Positions 1-9,097 of a stretch of DNA of 64,000 nucleotides are shown piece after piece. The notes under the pieces are model-generated. The model was not told where the DNA came from. It did not search any database and saw only the letters and a list, made by a program, of their open reading frames with translations. A program made the translations under genes and the position numbers. The stretch is from assembly GCF_013359725.1 (NCBI RefSeq), contig NZ_JABFMW010000020.1, positions 1-64,000 of the forward strand. Reading direction: 5' to 3'. How positions within the stretch are numbered: position 1 is the first letter of the stretch; every line of letters begins with the position of its first letter. This DNA is from Pseudarthrobacter sp. C4D7. Lineage in GTDB: Bacteria; Actinomycetota; Actinomycetes; Actinomycetales; Micrococcaceae.

Positions 1-48
1 CGGCACAACCCCCATCAGCCGCGTTCACAACCTCAGTGGGAATTACAA

Positions 49-525
49 CTAGCGCACCGTCAGTTCCAGGGCCCCGGTAATTCGGAGCAGGTCCTGGTAG
101 GTGATGCTGAACATCGAGTTGTGGTCACCTGCCCCGGCCCAAAGAAGCCCGTGGGCCTGCAGGGTTTCATCCAAAAGTGTCCTGATCCTCTTCGGGTGGC
201 CCACCGGGGCGACCCCGCTGACCTTCTGTCCGGTGTGGTCCAGGACGAATGCGGGGGAGGCCCGGCGAATTCTGCCGGTCGCCAGCCGGGCCGCAACCAG
301 CGCCGTATCAACACGGGCCGCACCGCTGGCGAGGATTAGCAGGGGTTCGCCGCCGACGTCGAAAATGAGGCTGTTGGTGATGGCGGCAAGATCGCATTCC
401 AACGCCTGGGCCGCGGCGGCTGCCGTGGGCACCCCCGCGGAAAAAGTCCGCACGGTGTCGCCGACTCCGGCCTCGACCAGTGCGGCGCGTACCAAGGCGA
501 CCGGACCGCCGTCGTGCTTCTCCAC
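49..525 (-). CDS. YbaK/EbsC-family aminoacyl-tRNA deacylase domain protein
   Basis: The 158-residue product matches the YbaK/EbsC (ProRS INS-like) fold. A T-N-S-L-I-F core strand, a lysine-containing G-Q-K-V-S-G-V-A-P segment and a following G-H are typical of this family. Members hydrolyse mischarged tRNA, classically Cys-tRNA(Pro), in the cytoplasm; the exact substrate cannot be read from sequence. The gene follows the SURF1 gene by 3 nt on the same strand and is the last gene of a four-gene run. The length is normal for a stand-alone deacylase. Confidence 0.85.
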   Translation of the reverse strand: MEKHDGGPVALVRAALVEAGVGDTVRTFSAGVPTAAAAAQALECDLAAITNSLIFDVGGEPLLILASGAARVDTALVAARLATGRIRRASPAFVLDHTGQKVSGVAPVGHPKRIRTLLDETLQAHGLLWAGAGDHNSMFSITYQDLLRITGALELTVR

Positions 526-528
526 GAC

Positions 529-2976
<2,448 letters not shown>

Positions 2977-3115
2977 CGCTGCGGCGCCACCCCCGCAGGA
3001 AACTAGCCCCGGCGTCCTTATTTGTCGAAGTCGGACAACGGATATTGGCCCCGCCCGCTGGCATGATGGACTGCAGACCACAATGATTTAGATGTTTCGA
3101 ACAAAGGAAGCTTGC

Positions 3116-3868
3116 ATGGGACTGCTGGACAATAAGACGGCGATCGTCACCGGATCATCGCGGGGCATTGGCGCCGACGTGGCCAAGATCCTGGCGTCGG
3201 AGGGCGCCGCCGTCGTGGTCAACTACCGCCAGAAGGCGCCCCGCGCCAACAAAGTGGTGCAGGGCATTGAAGCCGACGGCGGCCGTGCCGTGGCCGTCGG
3301 CGCAGACCTGACCACCCAGGAGGGTGTGCAGGCCCTGGCCAGCGCTGCGATGGAGAACTTCGGCTCGCTGGACATCCTGGTCCTGAACGCCTCCGGCGGC
3401 ATGGAAACCGGGATGGGTGAGGACTACGCGCTTAAGCTGAACCGCGATGCCCAGGTGAACATGCTCAACGCCGCCGTGCCCCTGATGAAGGAAGGCTCAC
3501 GGGTGGTTTTCGTCACCAGCCACCAGGCCCACTTCATCAACACCGTCCCCACCATGCCGGCGTATGAGCCGGTGGCCCGCAGCAAGCGCGCCGGCGAGGA
3601 CGCCCTGCGGGACCTCATTCCCAACCTGGCGGACAAGGGCATCAGCCTCGTGGTGGTCTCCGGCGACATGATCGAAGGCACCGTCACCGCCACGCTGCTG
3701 GACCGCTCCACCCCGGGAGCCATCGAGGCCCGCCGCGCCGAAGCCGGCAAGCTGTATTCCGTGGAGGAGTTTGCGCAGGTTGTCGCCGGGATGGCAACGG
3801 CCGACGTCGAGTCAGGCCATACCGAGTACGCCGGCGGAGCAGACTACTTCGGCAAGAGCGGCCAGTAG
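3116..3868 (+). CDS. SDR family oxidoreductase with Tyr-x6-Lys active site
   Basis: This 250-residue protein has T-G-S-S-R-G-I-G for NAD(P) binding and a candidate catalytic Ser135. Instead of Tyr-x3-Lys it has Tyr150 and Lys157, a Tyr-x6-Lys spacing known from enoyl-ACP reductases such as FabI and InhA. The substrate is unknown. The start at 3116 is chosen because GGAAG lies 5 nt upstream; an in-frame ATG at 3092 lacks a good ribosome site. It follows fabG, the position that InhA/FabI takes in several Actinobacteria. Confidence 0.85.
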   Translation: MGLLDNKTAIVTGSSRGIGADVAKILASEGAAVVVNYRQKAPRANKVVQGIEADGGRAVAVGADLTTQEGVQALASAAMENFGSLDILVLNASGGMETGMGEDYALKLNRDAQVNMLNAAVPLMKEGSRVVFVTSHQAHFINTVPTMPAYEPVARSKRAGEDALRDLIPNLADKGISLVVVSGDMIEGTVTATLLDRSTPGAIEARRAEAGKLYSVEEFAQVVAGMATADVESGHTEYAGGADYFGKSGQ

Positions 3869-3879
3869 CCCGCAGCCAG

Positions 3880-3923
3880 CACACAACAATGCCCGGTGCG
3901 TTTGCACCGGGCATTGTTGTGTG
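3880..3923. terminator. Bidirectional terminator between SDR and serB
   Basis: A perfect 20-bp stem (3880-3899 with 3904-3923) closes a GTTT loop. It lies 11 nt after the SDR stop and 12 nt after the serB stop, so it can end both convergent transcripts. Confidence 0.85.
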
Positions 3924-3935
3924 TACCCGTAACCC

Positions 3936-4829
3936 TTAGACCCCTGCGATGTGGCGGACGGCATCCAGGTAGGGCATGTTCAGGGCGGCATCGGCCACGG
4001 CGCGGACGGCGGGCTTGGCGTTGAACGCCACCCCGATCCCGGCTGCACCCAGCATGTCGAGGTCGTTGGCGCCGTCGCCCACGGCGATGGTGTGCTCCAG
4101 TGGAATGCCCTCGGCGGCAGCCCACTCCCGGAGGTACTTCTCCTTGGCGGCCCTGTCCACGACGGCACCCAATACCTTGCCGGTCAGGGCGCCGTCGACA
4201 ATCTCCAGTTCGTTGGCCTGCCAGTAGTCAAGGCCCAGGTCCGCGGCAAGTGGCTCAAGGATCTGGTTGAAGCCGCCTGACACTACGGCCACGGTGTGGC
4301 CGGCGGCCTTGAAGGCGGCCACGAGCTGATCGGCACCTTCGCTGAGCTTCACTTCCCCGCGGACGGAATGGACGACGTCGGCGGGCAGCCCCGCGAGCAC
4401 GGCCACCCGGGCGTGGAGGCTCTGGGCAAAGTCGAGTTCGCCGCGCATGGCAGCTTCCGTGACGGCTGCCACCTCCTCGCGTTTGCCGGCGTACGCGGCC
4501 AGGAGTTCGATGACCTCCTGCTGGATCAGGGTAGAGTCCACATCCATGATCAGCAGCTTTCGCTCCGCAGAGCGGAGGCCGGCAGGCACCAGGGCCGTGT
4601 CAAAGCCGGCAGGAGCGTTGTCCGCGACGGCACGGCGGAGGGCAGCCAGCCCGGCAGCGGTGGCATCGGGAAGGGCCAGGTCAAGGACCTGCACCTGGTA
4701 CCGGCCGTCACCGGCAGAGGATTCGGACAGCACCTTGGCACCATTGGCCGCAAGGACGGAACGCAGCTGCTCCAGCCCGGCGGAGGTGATATTCAGGCCA
4801 TAGCTGACCGCAGTCACGTTCGAAGTCAT
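3936..4829 (-). CDS. serB: Phosphoserine phosphatase SerB
   Basis: The 297-residue protein has an N-terminal ACT-like regulatory domain and a HAD phosphatase domain with D-V-D-S-T as the catalytic motif and G-D-G-A-N-D-L-D-M-L as the metal-binding motif. It releases serine from phosphoserine in the last step of serine synthesis. The open frame continues upstream to 5249, but the ATG at 4829 sits 7 nt behind TAAGAT (4837-4842, minus strand), which fits a leaderless mRNA and gives the normal family length. Confidence 0.93.
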   Translation of the reverse strand: MTSNVTAVSYGLNITSAGLEQLRSVLAANGAKVLSESSAGDGRYQVQVLDLALPDATAAGLAALRRAVADNAPAGFDTALVPAGLRSAERKLLIMDVDSTLIQQEVIELLAAYAGKREEVAAVTEAAMRGELDFAQSLHARVAVLAGLPADVVHSVRGEVKLSEGADQLVAAFKAAGHTVAVVSGGFNQILEPLAADLGLDYWQANELEIVDGALTGKVLGAVVDRAAKEKYLREWAAAEGIPLEHTIAVGDGANDLDMLGAAGIGVAFNAKPAVRAVADAALNMPYLDAVRHIAGV

Positions 4830-4953
4830 GCCTGCAATCTTAGCCAGCGCGGGTGGAGTGGCCTGAATTCGTTGCGGACGCCGCACCGCAACGCTTAGGG
4901 AGCCTTCACACCGGTTATCAGTCATCTTCCGTTTTGTCCTAGTGTCTACTCCT

Positions 4954-5739
4954 ATGAGTGATGTTCTGGAACTGGACTCCGTCAGCGTTGTCCGAGGTAA
5001 GAAGACCCTGCTGGACAAGGTTGACTGGCAGGTCAACGAGGGCGAACGCTGGGTCATCCTGGGGCCCAACGGCGCCGGCAAAACGACCCTTCTCCAGATC
5101 GCGGCAGCGCGCCTCCACCCCAGCAGCGGCACGGCCGGCATCCTCGACGAAGTCCTGGGCCGGGTTGACGTCTTTGAACTGCGGCCCCGCATCGGCCTGT
5201 CTTCCGCGGCCCTTGCCACCCAGATCCCCGAACACGAAAACGTCCTCAATGTCGTGGTTACCGCCGCGTACGGCGTTACCGGCCGGTGGCGCGAGGGCTA
5301 CGAGCGCGACGACGAACGGCGCGCCTTCCGCCTTCTGAATGACTGGGGCATGGGCCCGCTGCTGAACAGGACGTTCGCAACACTATCCGAGGGCGAGCGC
5401 AAGCGCGTCCAGATCGCCCGCGCCCTCATGACCGACCCCGAACTCCTGCTCCTGGACGAGCCGGGAGCCGGACTGGACCTGGGCGGCCGCGAGGAACTGG
5501 TCCACAAGCTCGGTGAGCTGGCCCGCGACGAGGCTGCCCCGGCCATGGTCCTGGTCACGCACCACCTCGAAGAAGTCCCGCCCGGCTTTACGCACGCCAT
5601 GCTGCTGCGCGATGGCGGCGTGGTGGCAGCCGGTCCCATCACCGAGGTGTTGACCGAGGAACACCTGAGCACCACCTTCGGACTGCCACTGGCTGTCTCC
5701 GAGAACGCTGGACGCTACACCGCCACAGCACGCCGCTAG
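4954..5739 (+). CDS. ABC transporter ATP-binding protein
   Basis: The 261-residue ATPase has Walker A G-P-N-G-A-G-K-T-T, signature L-S-E-G-E-R-K-R-V, Walker B L-L-L-L-D-E-P and the H-loop T-H-H. No permease gene is adjacent, so the substrate and even a transport role are unclear. The ATG at 4954 follows TAGTGT (4940-4945) by 8 nt, which suggests leaderless expression; a GTG at 4942 inside the -10-like box is the alternative start. It is divergent from serB. Confidence 0.88.
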   Translation: MSDVLELDSVSVVRGKKTLLDKVDWQVNEGERWVILGPNGAGKTTLLQIAAARLHPSSGTAGILDEVLGRVDVFELRPRIGLSSAALATQIPEHENVLNVVVTAAYGVTGRWREGYERDDERRAFRLLNDWGMGPLLNRTFATLSEGERKRVQIARALMTDPELLLLDEPGAGLDLGGREELVHKLGELARDEAAPAMVLVTHHLEEVPPGFTHAMLLRDGGVVAAGPITEVLTEEHLSTTFGLPLAVSENAGRYTATARR

Positions 5740-5758
5740 AGAGGCCCGCGCTACTACC

Positions 5759-6544
5759 GTGGAAATCTTCAGCAGCATCATTGTGTTCATCGCTGGCCTG
5801 TGGGCCGGCACCATCAACGCGGTGGTAGGCTCCGGAACCCTGGTCACCTTCCCGGTACTCATCGCCTTGGGAGTGGCTCCGGTGACCGCCTCCATGAGCA
5901 ACGCCATGGGCCTGGTCTTCGGCACGGGCGCCGGGGCCTTCGGCTACCGCCGGGAGCTGGCAGGCCGTGGACGCCAGGTGATGCGTCTCCTTCCCGCCTC
6001 GGTCCTGGGCGGCGTCACCGGCGCCTGGCTCCTGCTGCACCTCCCGGAGAAGGTCTTCCACTACGTTGCCCCGGTCCTTCTGGTCCTGGCCCTGCTCATG
6101 GTGGTGTTCCAGCCACGGCTCCAGGACTGGGTGCGCAACCGCGAGGCAAACCCCGAGCACGCAGTCCGGGACAAACGCCACGGGTTCCTCCTGGTGCTCC
6201 TGGTCTACCTGGCCGGGGTGTACGGTGGCTACTTTGTTGCGGCGCAGGGAATCCTGCTGGTGGGCATCCTCGGCATATTCCTCACGGGCACCATCCAGAA
6301 CGCGAACGCCATGAAGAACATCCTGGTCCTCGGCGTGAACATGGTGGCAGCCATCTCCTACCTCCTGTTCGCCTTCGACCGCATCAACTGGCTGGTGGTG
6401 CTGCTGATCGCCATCAGCTCCACCATCGGCGGCCTCCTGGGCTCGAAGGTGGGCCGGAAGCTCTCCCCGCGGGTCCTGCGCGCCGTGATCTTCAGCCTGG
6501 GCATCGTGGCCCTCGGCGTCATGATCGCCAACCTGCTGAAATAA
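5759..6544 (+). CDS. TSUP family (TauE/SafE) membrane permease
   Basis: The 261-residue protein is almost all hydrophobic helices, about eight, with the family's repeated glycine-rich motifs (G-T-I-N-A-V-V-G-S-G near the N-terminus and G-G-Y-F-V-A-A-Q-G in the middle). TSUP proteins move sulfur-containing or small organic anions; the substrate is not evident. It begins with GTG 19 nt after the ABC ATPase and is followed 7 nt later by the TrmH gene, so the three genes are likely one operon. Confidence 0.88.
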   Translation: MEIFSSIIVFIAGLWAGTINAVVGSGTLVTFPVLIALGVAPVTASMSNAMGLVFGTGAGAFGYRRELAGRGRQVMRLLPASVLGGVTGAWLLLHLPEKVFHYVAPVLLVLALLMVVFQPRLQDWVRNREANPEHAVRDKRHGFLLVLLVYLAGVYGGYFVAAQGILLVGILGIFLTGTIQNANAMKNILVLGVNMVAAISYLLFAFDRINWLVVLLIAISSTIGGLLGSKVGRKLSPRVLRAVIFSLGIVALGVMIANLLK

Positions 6545-6551
6545 TCACCCG

Positions 6552-7361
6552 GTGACCTTCCACTACCTCGAATCCGCCGATGACCCGCGCGTCAGCGACT
6601 ACACCACCCTGACCGACGTGCACCTGCGCAAGCTCCGTGAGCCCGCCGAGGGAATGTACATCGCCGAATCATCGCGCGTCCTGCGCCGGGCCCTGGCGGC
6701 CGGCCACCAGCCGCGCTCGTTCTTCCTTGCGGAGAAGTGGAAAGCGGACCTTGAGGACGTCTTCCAGGCGTACCCTGACGTTCCGGCGTTCATTGGCCCG
6801 GCTGCCCTGCTCGAAGAAATTACCGGGTTCCACCTGCACCGGGGCGCCATGGCGGCCATGCAGCGCCCTGCACCGGTGCCCCTGGCGGACCTGCTGGCCG
6901 GGGCGCGCCGCGTGGCTGTGCTGGAAGACATTGTGGACCACACCAATGTGGGCGCCATTTTCCGCTCCGCAGCTGCGCTGGATATCGACGCCGTCCTGGT
7001 GTCGCCCCGCTGCGGGGATCCGCTGTACCGCCGCAGCGTCCGGGTCAGCATGGGCACGGTCTTCCAGGTGCCGTGGGCCCGGCTGGAGAACTGGCCGGGC
7101 GACCTCCGGGTCCTGAAGGACCACGGTTTCACGGTCGCGGCACTGGAACTGACACCGGACGCAGAGGACGTCGACGCCGTCGCCTCCCGCAACGTGGACA
7201 AGCTCGCCCTGGTGCTGGGCACCGAAGGCGCGGGCATGAGCACGGAGACCCTCGCCGCCGTCGACCTTGCCGTCAAGATTCCCATGCGCAACGGCGTCGA
7301 TTCGCTCAACGTGGCCGCCGCCTCGGCCGTCGCCTTCTGGGAACTGCGCGTCCGGGACTGA
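6552..7361 (+). CDS. TrmH/SpoU family RNA 2'-O-methyltransferase
   Basis: The 269-residue protein has an N-terminal substrate-binding part and a C-terminal SPOUT knot domain. The three family motifs are visible: the N-V-G-A-I-F-R-S segment, L-V-L-G-T-E-G-A-G-M, and I-P-M-R-N-G-V-D-S-L-N-V-A-A-A. It should transfer a methyl group from SAM to a ribose 2'-OH of tRNA or rRNA; the target nucleotide cannot be assigned. It starts with GTG right behind the TSUP gene. Confidence 0.9.
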   Translation: MTFHYLESADDPRVSDYTTLTDVHLRKLREPAEGMYIAESSRVLRRALAAGHQPRSFFLAEKWKADLEDVFQAYPDVPAFIGPAALLEEITGFHLHRGAMAAMQRPAPVPLADLLAGARRVAVLEDIVDHTNVGAIFRSAAALDIDAVLVSPRCGDPLYRRSVRVSMGTVFQVPWARLENWPGDLRVLKDHGFTVAALELTPDAEDVDAVASRNVDKLALVLGTEGAGMSTETLAAVDLAVKIPMRNGVDSLNVAAASAVAFWELRVRD

Positions 7362-7419
7362 CCTGCGGCGGCACCCCGCACTGCCGCCTGGGCCGTTCGT
7401 CAGGCCTGCCGGCATCGGC

Positions 7420-7535
7420 TATGATGGATAGCTGGTTGTCCTGCTTTTTCAGCTTCGGCTGATGCGACAGAGTCCAGCCATCCCATTCATACCTGGCAGC
7501 TGGCAAAATCCAGCTGCGCGAACAAAGGTCCAATT
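7420..7535 (+). promoter_or_regulatory. rpmE2 promoter and structured leader
   Basis: A -10-like TATGAT lies at 7420-7425 with a weak TTCGTC 18 bp upstream. The implied leader of about 100 nt contains a UUCG-capped hairpin (7449-7462) and a perfect 8-bp stem (7496-7503 with 7510-7517) just before the start codon. A structured leader in front of an L31 gene resembles the known class of ribosomal-protein autoregulatory leaders; identity with a described family is not proven. Confidence 0.55.
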
Positions 7536-7793
7536 ATGAAGTCTGATACACACCCGAAGTACGAAGCTGTTGTCTTCAACGACCTGGCCTCCGGCACCAA
7601 GTTCCTGACCCGCTCCACCGTGTCTTCCTCGAAGACCATCGAGTGGGAAGACGGCAACACCTACCCGGTCATCGACGTCGAGATCTCTTCCGAGTCCCAC
7701 CCGTTCTACACGGGCAAGCAGCGCATCATGGACTCTGCAGGCCGCGTCGAGCGCTTCAACGCTCGCTTCAAGGGCTTCGGCGGCAAGAAGTAA
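7536..7793 (+). CDS. rpmE2: 50S ribosomal protein L31 type B
   Basis: The 85-residue protein is a type B L31: it has the H-P-F-Y-T-G-K and R-V-E-R-F motifs and lacks the zinc-binding cysteines. Such paralogues replace the zinc form of L31 in the large subunit when zinc is short. It stands alone between a structured leader and a strong terminator. Zur control is common for this paralogue in other bacteria, but I did not recognise a Zur box here. Confidence 0.96.
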   Translation: MKSDTHPKYEAVVFNDLASGTKFLTRSTVSSSKTIEWEDGNTYPVIDVEISSESHPFYTGKQRIMDSAGRVERFNARFKGFGGKK

Positions 7794-7813
7794 TTCCTTC
7801 GCCAAGCTTGTTT

Positions 7814-7851
7814 GCAGAAGGCCCGCACCGGAAACGGTGCGGGCCTTCTGC
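7814..7851 (+). terminator. Terminator of rpmE2
   Basis: A perfect 17-bp GC-rich stem (7814-7830 with 7835-7851) closes a GAAA tetraloop 20 nt after the rpmE2 stop. It also argues against the long upstream start of the lipoate ligase frame at 7837. Confidence 0.88.
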
Positions 7852-7890
7852 GTTAACCGCGCACCTGTTTTCTGGGGCAGGATGGGAAGC

Positions 7891-8988
7891 ATGACCGAGC
7901 CCGGAATTCCCACCCATAACGCCGACAGCAACCAGCGCCTGCACGGTGAGTACAAAGTCCCCGGCGGCAAGCTGGTGGTGGTGGACCTCGCCGTGGTGGA
8001 CGGCGCCTTGGCGGACGTGTCGCTCAGCGGCGACTTCTTCCTGGAACCCGACGAGGCCCTGGAAGACATCAACCGGGCGCTGACCGGGCTCCCGGACACC
8101 ACGCCCGCCGCAGACCTCGCTGCCGCCGTCACAGCCGCCCTGCCCGCCGGAGCGGTCCTGTTCGGCTTCTCGGCCGACGCCGTGGCCGTGACCGTCCGCC
8201 GTGCGCTGGCCAAGGCCACCTCCTGGGGCGACCACGCGTGGAACGTCATCGCGCCCACCGTCCTCCCCACGGAGATCAACGTCGCCCTGGACGAGGTACT
8301 CACCGAGGCCGTAGGTGCGGGGGAGCGCACTCCCACTCTCCGCTTCTGGGACTGGGAGGAGCCGTCGGTGGTTATCGGCAGCTTCCAGTCGGTGCAGAAC
8401 GAGGTGGATCCCGGGGGCGTGGCCCGGCACGGCATCAACGTGGTGCGCCGCATCAGCGGCGGCGGAGCGATGTTCATGGAAGCCGGCAACTGCATTACGT
8501 ACTCGCTCTACCTGCCCCAGACCCTGGTAGACGGACTGAGCTTCGCAGACTCCTACCCGTTCCTTGACGCCTGGGTCATGGCGGCGCTGGAACGGCTGGG
8601 CATCAACGCGTTCTACATCCCGCTGAATGACATCGCCACGGACCAGGGCAAAATCGGCGGCGCCGCACAGAAGCGCCTGGCCAACGGCGGCATGCTGCAC
8701 CACGTCACCATGAGCTACGACATCGACGCCGACAAGATGGTGGAGGTCCTCCGGATCGGCAAGGAGAAGCTTTCGGACAAGGGCACCCGCAGCGCCAAGA
8801 AGCGCGTGGATCCGCTGCGCCGCCAGACCGGCTTGGCCCGCACGGCCATCATCGAAGCCATGATCGAGGTCTTCAGCGAGCGCTACGGCGCCACGCCGTC
8901 AACACTGGCCGGACACGAGCTGGCAGCTGCCGAAGAGCGGGTGGCTGCAAAATTCGGCACCCCGGAATGGCTCCACCGCGTCCCCTAG
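7891..8988 (+). CDS. Lipoate-protein ligase family protein with N-terminal accessory domain
   Basis: The 365-residue protein contains the ligase core from about residue 125, with R-R-I-S-G-G-G-A-M-F-M and D-Q-G-K-I-G-G, the latter holding the catalytic Lys. The first roughly 90 residues (G-E-Y-K-V-P-G-G-K-L ... S-G-D-F-F) resemble the accessory domain that sits at the C-terminus of E. coli LplA, so the order is swapped. The reaction would be attachment of lipoate or octanoate to E2/GcvH lysines. The ATG at 7891 lies 7 nt after CAGGAT, a near -10 box; 7882 is an alternative. Confidence 0.85.
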   Translation: MTEPGIPTHNADSNQRLHGEYKVPGGKLVVVDLAVVDGALADVSLSGDFFLEPDEALEDINRALTGLPDTTPAADLAAAVTAALPAGAVLFGFSADAVAVTVRRALAKATSWGDHAWNVIAPTVLPTEINVALDEVLTEAVGAGERTPTLRFWDWEEPSVVIGSFQSVQNEVDPGGVARHGINVVRRISGGGAMFMEAGNCITYSLYLPQTLVDGLSFADSYPFLDAWVMAALERLGINAFYIPLNDIATDQGKIGGAAQKRLANGGMLHHVTMSYDIDADKMVEVLRIGKEKLSDKGTRSAKKRVDPLRRQTGLARTAIIEAMIEVFSERYGATPSTLAGHELAAAEERVAAKFGTPEWLHRVP

Positions 8989-8991
8989 ACC

Positions 8992-9053
8992 CATCGATTG
9001 CTGAGTTATTGTCGTTTTGGGCGGTGAAAACGGCAGTTACTCAGCAACCGATG
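8992..9053. repeat. Long imperfect palindrome between convergent genes
   Basis: Arms 8992-9018 and 9027-9053 are complementary at 23 of 27 positions, with three further G-U pairs possible in RNA and an 8-nt GC-rich loop. It starts 3 nt after the ligase stop and lies 44 nt from the pepN stop. It may act as a bidirectional terminator, and its length and style suggest an intergenic repeat family. Confidence 0.7.
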
Positions 9054-9097
9054 AGTGGGCCCACGCCGGCAGGGTACCCTAGCCGAGCGCAGCGAGG

